Assembly: GCA_964013575.1 (NCBI GenBank)
Contig: CAXGWP010000003.1
Coordinates: 37,347 to 101,346, forward strand
DNA length: 64,000 nucleotides
Source of the DNA: BJGV01 sp964013575
GTDB taxonomy: Bacteria > Pseudomonadota > Gammaproteobacteria > Burkholderiales > Nitrosomonadaceae
Direction of reading: 5' to 3'
Numbering within the stretch: the first letter of the stretch is position 1; each line of letters starts with the position of its first letter. The position numbers and the translations under genes were made by a program. Below, piece after piece: positions 1-9,165 of the stretch. The notes under the pieces are model-generated. The model was not told the DNA's origin and made no database searches. It was given only the letters and a program-made list of their open reading frames with translations.

Positions 1-800
1 TTCCCAGGAGTTAACATTGGTGAGTACTGTAATATACCAGCTAACAAAAGATTAGTTTCTGCAAATAATGAAACTAACGGTACTGGTATAAATAAACAGC
101 GCACTGGCCGCTTCCATACATCCTGTGCTATTGAAGCCAAGGAATAACAGTTATATCCTCCCTGTGTTCCATCATCAAGCTCATATACACCCTGTACCCG
201 CTCATTTGTTACAAGCCAACACAAAATTGCTGATACTAAATCACTAACGTGTATAAGACTATAACGTGTAGCTTCTCCCCCTACCATAGGTAAGATACCA
301 TAACGAGTTAACCTAAGAAGTGGACTAAGCTCTTTATCACCTGGGCCATATACTGCAGTTGGCCTAAAAATAGTCCATGGCATAATACCAGAATTATCAG
401 ATACTATCTGCTCAGCTAAATACTTACTTTTTGCATACCATGAAAGGCTTGGTTCTCTAGCCGCTAATGAAGAAATGAATAGAAATTTTGGTGGCAAGCT
501 TTGTTGTAAAGATACATGAACAAGATTATTTGTACCATCTACATTAGTAGATGTAAATTCCTTAAAAGAACTACCCCTAACCACACCTGCACAATGAACA
601 ACTGCAGAAACATTTTTTACAAGACTTTGTAGTGCAACCTGATCATCCAGGCTTCCCATTACCCATTCTATGGATTTATTACCAATACGAGGGCTTCTTG
701 TCAATGCCCTAACTTTCCACCCATTTTTAATAATTGATTGAACAAGTAACTGACCAATGAACCCAGTAGCACCAGTTACAGCCACCGTTGATTCTGGCAT
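1..800 (-). CDS. NAD-dependent epimerase/dehydratase-family SDR, 3' end outside window (ceramide-reductase-like)
   Basis: The frame is open from an ATG at 800 to the window edge, about 266 codons without a stop. The N-terminus reads MPESTVAVTGATGFIGQLL, a Rossmann TGxxGxxG dinucleotide motif. The segment SSLAAREPSLSWYAKSKYLAE carries the YxxxK catalytic pair, and a later PMLTPG segment is typical of this SDR subfamily. The gene starts 7 bases after the fatty acyl-AMP ligase stop, so the two are surely cotranscribed. In Caulobacter-type ceramide loci, as I recall them, an epimerase-like SDR (CerR) sits beside the acyl-activating enzyme and reduces the keto-sphingoid intermediate; that role is inferred here. 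Family assignment is firm, substrate is not. Confidence 0.8.
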   Translation of the reverse strand, partial: MPESTVAVTGATGFIGQLLVQSIIKNGWKVRALTRSPRIGNKSIEWVMGSLDDQVALQSLVKNVSAVVHCAGVVRGSSFKEFTSTNVDGTNNLVHVSLQQSLPPKFLFISSLAAREPSLSWYAKSKYLAEQIVSDNSGIMPWTIFRPTAVYGPGDKELSPLLRLTRYGILPMVGGEATRYSLIHVSDLVSAILCWLVTNERVQGVYELDDGTQGGYNCYSLASIAQDVWKRPVRCLFIPVPLVSLFAETNLLLAGILQYSPMLTPG

Positions 801-807
801 ATTAGAG

Positions 808-2634
808 TTATCTGTCTTTAGATTTGACTGACATTAGGCCTGCAAAATCTGATCTTTGTATATATCCTTTGCGTGCTGCATAACGTGAGAGTTTCCCAGA
901 TGAGGTGCGCGGCAAAGTGTGTGGAGGTACTAACTCTACCAAACTTTTAACACCAAATGCCATATATACTAGTTTTTGTAGACGATTTATTAAAGACTGC
1001 CTATCTACTGTTGAAGTCAAGCGACATTCTACAACTAACACAATTGATGTTACATCATCGCTATCAGTTATACTAAATGCAGATGCTTCTCTGGCTCTTA
1101 TTTCTGGCTGCTGCTCCGCAAGCTCTTCTACATCCTGAGCACGAATATTACGCCCATTAACTATAATTACATCTGTACGACGTCCAGTAATATATAAATC
1201 ACCCTCAAATATAAAACCAAGATCCCCTGTATCAAGCCAATTATCTGGCTTTAAAGTTTTCTCAGTATCATCTGGGCAATGGAAATAGCCTGTCATAATA
1301 CTTGGCCCACGCATTAAAACACTACCAACTCTTAATTCAGGCAATTCTCGTTCAGCATTGTCTACTACCTTAATTGTGTGACCCGGCAATGGACTACCAC
1401 AATTTACAAATTCGTTATATTTCCTACCATCTGCCTGCACTCTTACTGCAATTTTTTTATCTATCAAAGTATCTGCATCAACCTTAATACTTTGAAATCC
1501 CTTACCAGTATAAGAAAACGTTACTGCTAAAGTTGATTCTGCAAGACCGTAGCACGGTAAAAATGAATCTATACTAAAACCAGCTGGTGCAAATTTCTCT
1601 GCAAATTTCCTTAAAATTTCTGGCCGTATCATTTCAGCACCTACACCTGCGGCCCTCCAACAACTAAGATCAAGTTTTTCCAGATCAGAAGCGCGAACCC
1701 TCAAAGTACAAAGCTTAAGACCAAAAGGCTGACTAAATGCAATAGTACAACGATTACGGCTTATTAATTTTAGCCACTGTAATGGTCGTATTGCAAAATC
1801 CCTAGTAGCTAGATAATCTACAGAAACTTGTGCGACCATTGGTGCCATTAGCATACCAACTAAACCCATATCATGATAAAAAGGCAACCAAGATGCCGCT
1901 CGATCATCAGGATTTATCTCTAACCCGTTACGAACTATACCCTTAAGATTACTCATTAGTGCACGTTCTGTAATAATAACACCCCGAGGAGCACGCGTAC
2001 TACCTGAGGTATACTGCAAATAAGCAGTTTCACTTTGCTGGTTTCGTTGTAGTGTTTTATCTGGAGCAGGTAGCTCCGAAAGCTGCTCAGGTGTCCCAAC
2101 CCAACGCAACGCTTGTAGATCCTCTGCAGACTCTTTAAGAAAATTAATATAGTCTACATTAGCTAATGCAGCACTTGCCTGGCTCCCCTCAAGAATGCCA
2201 CGTAGCTGCTTTACATAAACTGCATGACTACCTAAATTAACTGGCACTGGCATTGCAAAAGGAATTAATCCTGCATATCGACATGCAAAAAATAATTCAA
2301 CAAATTCTGGTGTTGTATCAGCAATAATTGCAACGCGCTCTCCACTTGTTAAGCCAAGACCTAATAAACGTTTTGCCGAAACACGTGCCTTTCTTCTTAA
2401 GAAATTATAAGATAGAACTGAAAGTAGATTACCTTTTGCGTCATAAAAATTATATCCAGTCGCTCCGGTGGCAGCAAAATCTAATGCTTCAGTAAGAGTA
2501 TCAAAATCAGCTAATCTTTGAATTTGTGAATTTTGTGTTGGTGTTGGCCTTATTGCCACTGCTTGCTTATCAGATGATTGAGAATCCAATACTTGCTTTG
2601 AAACTACGTTTAAATCTGCAATCGTTGAATTCAA
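808..2634 (-). CDS. Fatty acyl-AMP ligase (FAAL-type, AMP-binding)
   Basis: This adenylate-forming enzyme should activate a fatty acid as acyl-AMP, probably for loading onto an acyl carrier protein. Visible motifs, numbered from the TTG start, are the P-loop YTSGSTRAPRGV at about 208-219, YGLAEST at about 362-368, DTGD at about 468-471, and RRTDVIIVNGRN just after it. A C-terminal SSGKLSR carries the likely catalytic lysine. The ORF can be extended to an ATG at 2691, but the extra residues look unlike the family and have no Shine-Dalgarno. A CTGGAGAT ribosome site sits 8-9 bases before the TTG at 2634, so I prefer that start (about 608 residues). It is followed at once by the SDR gene. A role in sphingoid-base or polyketide-type lipid synthesis is inferred from that pairing. 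Confidence 0.85.
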   Translation of the reverse strand: MNSTIADLNVVSKQVLDSQSSDKQAVAIRPTPTQNSQIQRLADFDTLTEALDFAATGATGYNFYDAKGNLLSVLSYNFLRRKARVSAKRLLGLGLTSGERVAIIADTTPEFVELFFACRYAGLIPFAMPVPVNLGSHAVYVKQLRGILEGSQASAALANVDYINFLKESAEDLQALRWVGTPEQLSELPAPDKTLQRNQQSETAYLQYTSGSTRAPRGVIITERALMSNLKGIVRNGLEINPDDRAASWLPFYHDMGLVGMLMAPMVAQVSVDYLATRDFAIRPLQWLKLISRNRCTIAFSQPFGLKLCTLRVRASDLEKLDLSCWRAAGVGAEMIRPEILRKFAEKFAPAGFSIDSFLPCYGLAESTLAVTFSYTGKGFQSIKVDADTLIDKKIAVRVQADGRKYNEFVNCGSPLPGHTIKVVDNAERELPELRVGSVLMRGPSIMTGYFHCPDDTEKTLKPDNWLDTGDLGFIFEGDLYITGRRTDVIIVNGRNIRAQDVEELAEQQPEIRAREASAFSITDSDDVTSIVLVVECRLTSTVDRQSLINRLQKLVYMAFGVKSLVELVPPHTLPRTSSGKLSRYAARKGYIQRSDFAGLMSVKSKDR

Positions 2635-3066
2635 TGGCTTTATCTCCAGTACTTTTATAAAGTGATAATTGGTATAACTCCAATACCACATTAGCTTAAA
2701 AATGAACTACTAGCTTGTCACTTCATTTAAAATCTTATATTCGTATTCTGTACGAGTTTTCATCTGATAGATAGCTATTTAGGGAATTTAGAAGGAATAT
2801 GTTGTTTTTTTACAACAGTATACTTTATGTATCCCTGTCCAATAATTAAAAAATAGCAATAAAATCAAGCAACAACATAAACACAAGGTTGTGGTTTATA
2901 TGGCCCAATATACTGATAAATAAGAATTATATCTCCTGAATACCATTATACTTTTCCCAAAGCATTTTCTTATGAAATCTTACAAGCCACAGATATCATC
3001 TATTTAAATAATTAATTCTAATAACTAATAAAATTAAAGAATTTGGTATCAACAGATCCTTAATAT
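2635..3066. other. AT-rich intergenic region upstream of the acyl-AMP ligase
   Basis: About 430 bases lie between two minus-strand genes. No plausible coding frame or RNA is visible. A short GTTGT/ACAAC inverted repeat with a T-rich loop lies at 2811-2826. It could hold the promoter of the ligase-SDR pair, but no clear -35/-10 pair can be assigned. Confidence 0.4.
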
Positions 3067-3921
3067 TCATTGCTTACTAATGTGAGAGGTCATAGAAACT
3101 TTCATACTCAACACTCCTCCCACAATGATAAGACCCGTACCAATTAATGAAAGAAAAGATAAAACTTCACCCCAAATCAGAATACCCCAAATACATGCAA
3201 ATAATACAGTACAATAAGCTAAAGCACTAACTATTAACAATTTTCCTGTTCGATATGCACGTGTCAAAGCAAGCTGTGCCAGTGTCGATGTAATACCAAT
3301 ACCCAGAAGCAGTATAAAATTAAACGGTGTTATAGCATGGAATGTGTCAAATGCCATATAAATACCAGTAACAATAGTACTAATCAATGTGAAATAAAAG
3401 ACTATTCGCCAATCAGGCTCCCCAAGGTCACCAAGGAATTTAATATTCAAATAGGCAACAGCTGCTAAAAAACCAGAAGCTAAACCAATTAATCCTCCAG
3501 CCCAATGCCCCTTCTGGATAGAAGGGTCCAATAATAGAATAACGCCAAAAAATCCTACTGCAACTGCAGCTGCAAGCTGCCAGTTGAAGTGCTCTTTAAG
3601 TATTATAGTAGTAAATAAAGTTAAAAAAAGTGGCGATGTATAACTGAGAGTTACAGCCGTAGCTAATGGTAATTTTGTAATGCAATAAAAAAACATTAAT
3701 AATGAAAGGACTCCCGAGATCCCTCGCCAGAAATGGTTCCTCCAGTTTGCCGTTAGAATTGAATAACGTTTAATACCAACAATTATACAAATAATAAAGA
3801 AACCTATTATTGAGCGATAGAATACAAGCTCGGTACTAGAGAAATAAACCGATCCAAGCTTTACAAATACCCCCATAAAGCTGAAAAACAACCCAGCAAC
3901 TAGCATCCAGAGAGAGCACAT
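3067..3921 (-). CDS. EamA/DMT-superfamily transporter
   Basis: The 284-residue protein is almost entirely hydrophobic, with about ten predicted membrane helices in two homologous halves of five. That is the standard architecture of drug/metabolite transporters of the EamA family. The first half ends around FFGVILLLDP and the second half around GLIIVGGVLSM, both typical end-of-repeat segments. It should act as an inner-membrane exporter of a small metabolite; the substrate cannot be read from sequence. It starts at an ATG and stands alone, divergent from xseB with a gap of about 260 bases. Confidence 0.85.
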   Translation of the reverse strand: MCSLWMLVAGLFFSFMGVFVKLGSVYFSSTELVFYRSIIGFFIICIIVGIKRYSILTANWRNHFWRGISGVLSLLMFFYCITKLPLATAVTLSYTSPLFLTLFTTIILKEHFNWQLAAAVAVGFFGVILLLDPSIQKGHWAGGLIGLASGFLAAVAYLNIKFLGDLGEPDWRIVFYFTLISTIVTGIYMAFDTFHAITPFNFILLLGIGITSTLAQLALTRAYRTGKLLIVSALAYCTVLFACIWGILIWGEVLSFLSLIGTGLIIVGGVLSMKVSMTSHISKQ

Positions 3922-4105
3922 TAATATTTCAAGAGTATTATGAGAGTCTACATTTTATCTAACAAATTTATTTTTTGAAATATATAGAATCTGTAAGCCT
4001 CTTAACAAAAGAAATTTACTCTATCAAAAAGAAAATTAATTTCTAATACACCCACAATTAAGAATGGAACATTAAATTGCTAAAGAAAGTTTTTACTTAA
4101 TTTAA

Positions 4106-4134
4106 TTGACCTAACTAAGCAAATTGCGTTACTT
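4106..4134 (+). promoter_or_regulatory. Candidate sigma-70 promoter for xseB-ispA-dxs
   Basis: TTGACC at 4106-4111 matches the -35 consensus in five of six positions. After a 17-base spacer comes a weak -10 candidate, TTACTT, at 4129-4134. A transcript would begin near 4141, leaving a leader of about 45 bases before xseB. The -10 element is poor, so this remains tentative. Confidence 0.3.
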
Positions 4135-4185
4135 TTACTACTTCTCCATGTGAACTATTTTATACTATCAGGCAATAATATTATC

Positions 4186-4440
4186 ATGGCAAAACCTACT
4201 AAAACTGTCAAATCATCCTCACCCAAGAATTTTGAAGCAGGGTTGGCTGAATTAGAAAATATAGTAAACTCTATGGAAGAGGGAAAAATGACTTTAGAAG
4301 CATCACTCTTAGCTCACAAACGTGGCACAGAATTACTTCAATACTGCCAAAACACACTACAAAATGCGCAGCAACAAATACGTATTCTTGAGACCAGCAC
4401 ACCAAAAGATTTCTCGTCAACCACTATAGATGAAAGATAA
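4186..4440 (+). CDS. xseB: Exodeoxyribonuclease VII small subunit
   Basis: The protein is the small subunit of ExoVII, which with XseA degrades single-stranded DNA to oligonucleotides. The diagnostic core FEAGLAELENIVNSMEEGKMTLEASL is plainly visible (residues about 16-41), followed by the helical segment ending in ILETSTPKDF. I chose the ATG at 4186, giving 84 residues and the usual family length. The frame continues upstream to a GTG at 4150, but those twelve residues are not family-like. It overlaps the start of ispA by 11 bases, so the two are translationally linked, as is usual in proteobacteria. Confidence 0.93.
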   Translation: MAKPTKTVKSSSPKNFEAGLAELENIVNSMEEGKMTLEASLLAHKRGTELLQYCQNTLQNAQQQIRILETSTPKDFSSTTIDER

Positions 4441-5323
4441 TTTTCAAGATTGGGCAAAAGCCAAACAATCAAGAATTGAAACTTCCCTTGATAACTTTCT
4501 CCCAACTATAAAAACTTCACCAAAGAGGCTACATGATGCTATGCGCTTTTCCGTAATGGGAGGAGGAAAAAGAATACGACCACTTCTTGCTTTTGCTGCA
4601 GGAGAAATTAGTAAAGCAAATGAAGAACGTGTAACAATTGCGGCTATTGCAATAGAATTAATTCATACATATTCCCTAGTACATGATGACCTCCCCTGTA
4701 TGGATGACGATGTACTAAGGCGGGGAAAACCAACCTGCCATATAGAATATGATGAAGCTACTGCTTTGCTAGTTGGAGATAGTCTTCAGAGTCTTGCCTT
4801 CCAGCTGTTATCGGAAAATAACTTAGCTGATACGCCCCTAATACAGTTAAAGATGATTAATAATTTAGCTCAAGCAGCAGGGTCATGCGGTATGGCTGGT
4901 GGCCAAGCATTTGATCTTGATAGTGTTGGAAAAGAATTAAATCTACCAGAACTTGAATTTATGCATATACATAAGACAGGAGCTTTAATTCGTTCAGCTG
5001 TTATGATCGGGGCATCTTGTGGAAAAAACATGAGTACTTTACAGTTAAAGAATCTTGATAATTTTGCTAAAAATATTGGCCTTGCTTTTCAAGTAGTCGA
5101 CGATGTACTTGATACTGAAGCAACTACAGCCACTTTAGGGAAAACTGCAGGTAAAGATGCAGATAACAACAAGCCGACATATGTAAGTATTTTAGGGGTG
5201 CAAAAGGCTCGTGAACTAGCCGAGAAATTACGTCAAGATGCATATCAAGAACTTGAGATTTTTGGCGAAAGAGCAATGCGATTACGACAACTAACAGATT
5301 ATATCATTCAAAGAGATTTTTAA
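4430..5323 (+). CDS. ispA: (2E,6E)-farnesyl diphosphate synthase
   Basis: This soluble prenyltransferase condenses dimethylallyl/geranyl diphosphate with isopentenyl diphosphate to farnesyl diphosphate, the precursor of undecaprenyl and quinone side chains. The first aspartate-rich motif is DDLPCMDDD (DDxxxxD type) and the second is DDVLD within QVVDDVLDTEATTATLGK. GGGKRIRP near the N-terminus binds the diphosphate. At 297 residues it is full length. Its start lies inside xseB and it precedes dxs by about 50 bases, the standard xseB-ispA-dxs isoprenoid operon. Confidence 0.95.
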   Translation: MKDNFQDWAKAKQSRIETSLDNFLPTIKTSPKRLHDAMRFSVMGGGKRIRPLLAFAAGEISKANEERVTIAAIAIELIHTYSLVHDDLPCMDDDVLRRGKPTCHIEYDEATALLVGDSLQSLAFQLLSENNLADTPLIQLKMINNLAQAAGSCGMAGGQAFDLDSVGKELNLPELEFMHIHKTGALIRSAVMIGASCGKNMSTLQLKNLDNFAKNIGLAFQVVDDVLDTEATTATLGKTAGKDADNNKPTYVSILGVQKARELAEKLRQDAYQELEIFGERAMRLRQLTDYIIQRDF

Positions 5324-5375
5324 GACAATGCCTACCTCATTAGTAATTATGAAATTTTTAATATTTAGGGTTTAA

Positions 5376-7223
5376 ATGTATCCTCTACTTGATACTATTA
5401 ATTATCCACATGAGTTACGTGAATTAAAACGTAATGAGCTGCTACAGCTTACCAGTGAATTACGTAACTTCCTAATTGAATCAGTGTCTAAGACTGGTGG
5501 GCACTTATCCTCTAATCTAGGTACAATTGAACTAACAGTTGCCTTACATTATGTATTCAATACGCCACATGATCGTTTAGTATGGGATGTTGGTCACCAG
5601 ACATACGCCCATAAAATTCTAACAGGCAGACGTGAAGGCATGAAAAAATTACGCATGCATGGAGGCATGGCTGGATTTCCTCGCCGCGATGAAAGCGAAT
5701 ATGATACCTTTGGAACAGCTCATTCAAGTACTTCAATCAGTGCCGCCTTGGGCATGGCAGTTGCATCTGAGCTAGAAGATAAAAATAGGAATGTAATAGC
5801 TATAATTGGTGATGGTGCTATGAGTGGAGGTCTGGCATTTGAAGCATTAAATAATGCCGGTGCAATGAACACAAATATTCTAGTTATTTTAAATGACAAT
5901 GACATGTCAATCTCCCCTCCAGTAGGAGCACTTAATAATTATCTTACTAGCCTTTTAAGTGGAAAAGCTTATGCTACAGCTCGACAAGCTGGAGAAAAAG
6001 TACTTAAGGTTGTTCCATCTGTCCTTGAGCTAGCTAATCGCACTCAAGTACATGTAAAAGGAATGCTTTCACCAAGTACTTTATTTGAGCAATTTGGTTT
6101 CAATTATATTGGCCCTGTTGATGGCCATGATCTTGACAAATTAATCACAACACTAAATGGTATTAAAAACCTAAATGGACCACAATTTTTACATATAATT
6201 ACACGCAAAGGACAAGGTTATAAGGTAGCAGAAGAAGACCCTATTCTTTATCATGGTGTAGGTAAATTCGATTCAAATATGGGTATTATTCCTAAGAAAA
6301 CACCAAATAAACCTACCTATACCCAGATATTTGGCAGCTGGCTATGTGATATGGCTGCTCTTGATCATCGTTTAATTGGAATTACACCTGCTATGCGTGA
6401 AGGATCAGGCCTAGTACAGTTCTCTCAAGAATATTCTGATCGCTATTTTGATGTAGGTATTGCAGAACAACATGCTGTTACCTTTGCTGCAGGATTAGCA
6501 TGTGATGGAATGAAACCAGTAGTAGCAATTTATTCTACTTTTTTACAACGAGCTTACGATCAATTGATACATGATGTGGCTATCCAGAATCTACCAATAG
6601 TATTTGCAATTGATAGAGCTGGCTTGGTAGGGGCAGATGGCCCAACACATGCTGGAAGCTTTGATTTAACTTATTTACGCTGTATACCAAATATGACAGT
6701 AATGACACCGTCTGATGAAAATGAATGCCGGCAAATGCTATATACGGCTTTCCAAATGGATACCCCATCAGCAGTACGTTATCCACGTGGGTCAGGTATT
6801 GGTGTTATACCTATAAAAGAAATGAAGGCATTGCAAATTGGGCTTGGTGAAACTCGTAGAAAAGGGAAAAAGGTTGCTATATTGGCATTTGGAAGCATGC
6901 TAAAGTCTTCTTTAGAGGCTGCTGAAGAACTAAATGCTACCGTTGCTAATATGAGATTTGTAAAACCACTAGACGAAAGCCTAGTATTGTCATTAGCTAA
7001 AGACCATGACCTTCTTGTAACTATAGAAGAAAATACTATCATGGGAGGAGCAGGTAGTGCAGTACTTGAATGTCTTGAGAGTAAAGGTATTACTACATCA
7101 GTATTACAACTAGGGCTACCAGATACTTTTATTGACCAAGGCGACCCTATTCAAATGCTAGCAGACTGCGGGCGAGATAAAACTGGAATTATTAAAGCAA
7201 TAAAAGAAAGGCTATCTAATTAA
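5376..7223 (+). CDS. dxs: 1-deoxy-D-xylulose-5-phosphate synthase
   Basis: Dxs condenses pyruvate and glyceraldehyde 3-phosphate with thiamine diphosphate, the first step of the MEP isoprenoid pathway. The 615-residue protein has the full three-domain transketolase-like layout. The ThDP/Mg2+ motif is GDGAMSGG followed by NDNDMSIS, the pyrimidine-domain segment is DVGIAEQHAVTFAAG, and the C-terminal transketolase domain begins near LGLGETRRKGKK. Length and motifs are normal. It follows ispA and precedes folE2, an order common in betaproteobacteria. Confidence 0.96.
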   Translation: MYPLLDTINYPHELRELKRNELLQLTSELRNFLIESVSKTGGHLSSNLGTIELTVALHYVFNTPHDRLVWDVGHQTYAHKILTGRREGMKKLRMHGGMAGFPRRDESEYDTFGTAHSSTSISAALGMAVASELEDKNRNVIAIIGDGAMSGGLAFEALNNAGAMNTNILVILNDNDMSISPPVGALNNYLTSLLSGKAYATARQAGEKVLKVVPSVLELANRTQVHVKGMLSPSTLFEQFGFNYIGPVDGHDLDKLITTLNGIKNLNGPQFLHIITRKGQGYKVAEEDPILYHGVGKFDSNMGIIPKKTPNKPTYTQIFGSWLCDMAALDHRLIGITPAMREGSGLVQFSQEYSDRYFDVGIAEQHAVTFAAGLACDGMKPVVAIYSTFLQRAYDQLIHDVAIQNLPIVFAIDRAGLVGADGPTHAGSFDLTYLRCIPNMTVMTPSDENECRQMLYTAFQMDTPSAVRYPRGSGIGVIPIKEMKALQIGLGETRRKGKKVAILAFGSMLKSSLEAAEELNATVANMRFVKPLDESLVLSLAKDHDLLVTIEENTIMGGAGSAVLECLESKGITTSVLQLGLPDTFIDQGDPIQMLADCGRDKTGIIKAIKERLSN

Positions 7224-7286
7224 CAAATTTTTATACAAATTATATGTCCCCTCTCATATAGTTCTACCTTAATAGAGATAGACAAC

Positions 7287-8090
7287 ATGAATAAAAAAGC
7301 TGATTCCTTAATAGCTGATGTACAAAGCACACCTGACACTAGACAAATAGCAATAGACAGGGTGGGAATAAAAGCTATTCGTCACCCAATAAAAGTTACG
7401 GATAAGACAGGCGGCGTTCAACATACTATTGCAATGTTTAATATGTATGTAAATTTACCTCATAACTTTAAGGGAACCCATATGTCTCGCTTTGTTGAAA
7501 TACTAAATAATCATGATCATGAAATATCTGTTGAATCATTTGAGAAGATATTACGTACTATGGTAGAAAGATTAGAAACACATTCAGGGCATATTGAAAT
7601 GACATTTCCTTATTTTATTAATAAATCTGCCCCAGTTTCAAAGGTTAAAAGCTTATTAGATTATGATGTTACTTTTATTGGAGAGATGAAAAAGAAATGT
7701 TACGAATTCACCATGAAAGTAATAGTACCTATAGCTAGTTTATGCCCTTGCTCTAAAAAGATTTCTGATTATGGCGCACATAACCAGCGATCTCATATGT
7801 CTATCTCTGTACGTACTAATAGCTTTATTTGGATAGAAGATATTATAAAAATTGCTGAAGAAAAAGCATCATGCGAACTTTATGGATTGCTTAAAAGACC
7901 TGATGAAAAATATGTAACAGAAAAAGCTTACAACAACCCAAAATTTGTTGAAGATTTAGTACGTGATGTAGCTATAGAATTAAATAAAGACCCACGAATT
8001 GATGCTTACACAGTTGAATCAGAGAATTTTGAATCTATACATAACCATTCTGCCTACGCACTCATTGAGCAAAATAAATTAGTGAACTAA
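7287..8090 (+). CDS. folE2: GTP cyclohydrolase FolE2 (type IB)
   Basis: FolE2 converts GTP to 7,8-dihydroneopterin triphosphate for folate or queuosine-type pathways and is the metal-flexible alternative to FolE. The 267-residue protein has the characteristic PCSKKISDYGAHNQRS segment with the metal-binding cysteine, and the KGTHMSRFVEIL segment. A C-terminal YTVESENFESIHNHSAYA is also family-typical. Its ATG is 64 bases after dxs, and the dxs-folE2 pairing is familiar from betaproteobacteria. No type I FolE is seen in this window. Confidence 0.93.
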   Translation: MNKKADSLIADVQSTPDTRQIAIDRVGIKAIRHPIKVTDKTGGVQHTIAMFNMYVNLPHNFKGTHMSRFVEILNNHDHEISVESFEKILRTMVERLETHSGHIEMTFPYFINKSAPVSKVKSLLDYDVTFIGEMKKKCYEFTMKVIVPIASLCPCSKKISDYGAHNQRSHMSISVRTNSFIWIEDIIKIAEEKASCELYGLLKRPDEKYVTEKAYNNPKFVEDLVRDVAIELNKDPRIDAYTVESENFESIHNHSAYALIEQNKLVN

Positions 8091-8126
8091 TTTGCTTCCT
8101 ACAACTTGCCATATCAACATATATGA

Positions 8127-8825
8127 TTACCAGCCCAAGAAAAGCATCCCGGCTCCACATATAGATATAACTAAACCTCCAATTGCATGAATATATTTTT
8201 CTAATTTTTCTGTATCATAAAACGAATACCCATATAAACCTAATAAAACCATCACTAACATTGTTAAAACTGTACATATTGCAAAAACACTAATTAAAAC
8301 TATAATTTCTAAATAGGATCTCTGCATACCAGAATAGAATAAAAATGGAAGTAAAGGTTCAGTTGGCCCCATCACAAATATTACGAATAGAACTAATGGT
8401 GTTACTTTTACTCGTTCTTTTGGCTCAGCCATATCACTATGATTGTGCTCATAAACATATACATCTTCATCCATAACATCAAAATGTTTATGCGGATTAC
8501 TCTTTCCTGCTTTCCATAATCCATAAAAGAAATAAGCTACTCCAAACCCAAACAAGGACCATGCAGCAATATCTCCTCTATACCCTTCAAATGTATCCAA
8601 ATTTGAGAGCTGCCATCCTAGGAAGACCCCAACCATACCAATAGCTACTGAGCTTAATATATGCCCAAAACCACAAACAACTGTAATAGTAATTGTTTTT
8701 ATAATTGACCATTTCTGTGAGCGTGATAATACAATAAATGGCAAGTAATGATCGGGCCCAGTTGCCGTGTGCAAGCAGCTAATTGTGACAGCAGATAAGA
8801 TAAGTGTTATTAATTCAGATGTCAT
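8127..8825 (-). CDS. Polytopic membrane protein with HTATGPDH motif (NiCoT/UreH-like)
   Basis: The 232-residue protein has about six membrane helices and a histidine-rich loop (HKHFDVMDED and HNHSD near residues 110-130). Near the N-terminus CLHTATGPDHYLPF resembles the His-x-Asp-His signature of nickel/cobalt permeases and UreH-type proteins, but with five rather than four residues between the His and Asp-His. A second conserved segment is MGPTEPLLPF. A divalent-metal transporter role is plausible; the ion is unknown. It converges on folE2 and is divergent from the RNB gene. Confidence 0.6.
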   Translation of the reverse strand: MTSELITLILSAVTISCLHTATGPDHYLPFIVLSRSQKWSIIKTITITVVCGFGHILSSVAIGMVGVFLGWQLSNLDTFEGYRGDIAAWSLFGFGVAYFFYGLWKAGKSNPHKHFDVMDEDVYVYEHNHSDMAEPKERVKVTPLVLFVIFVMGPTEPLLPFLFYSGMQRSYLEIIVLISVFAICTVLTMLVMVLLGLYGYSFYDTEKLEKYIHAIGGLVISICGAGMLFLGW

Positions 8826-9165
8826 AAAAACATTTAATACCTTATTTTTATTATTTAAATAATAGGTTTGAGTTGTATGCTCGAACTAAATTAGCTACCA
8901 AACCAAACATATACTCCCATGTCATATCAGCATAAAAGATTCATCTGACTGAAATTAGTCGATTTCATATTCAAATACATAAAATCTTTTATTCTATAAT
9001 GGACTACATACAGAGTTAAATAACTCTATTTATAAAAGTTATCAACAACCCTAAAGTTAAAATTTGTTATTAATTTTAGAGTTATAATTAATATTTACCC
9101 ATACAATAATTATTTTTTTATTATTGATCTAAACTTCCCCTATTATCTCATCTATAACAAAAGAT
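8826..9165. promoter_or_regulatory. Divergent intergenic region with a perfect dyad
   Basis: The 340 bases separate two divergently transcribed genes and hold no convincing coding frame. A perfect 7-base inverted repeat, AGAGTTA-AA-TAACTCT, lies at 9012-9027. A weaker TGACT/AGTC repeat lies near 8948-8962. Promoters for both flanking genes must lie here, but no strong -35/-10 pair is obvious in such AT-rich DNA. Confidence 0.35.

Noticed and set aside
905..1138. Plus-strand 77-codon frame opposite the acyl-AMP ligase
   Set aside because: It lies wholly inside the well-supported ligase on the other strand and has no family features.
2811..2826. GTTGT-T-rich-ACAAC hairpin as a terminator
   Set aside because: The stem is only five bases and the T-run lies in the loop.
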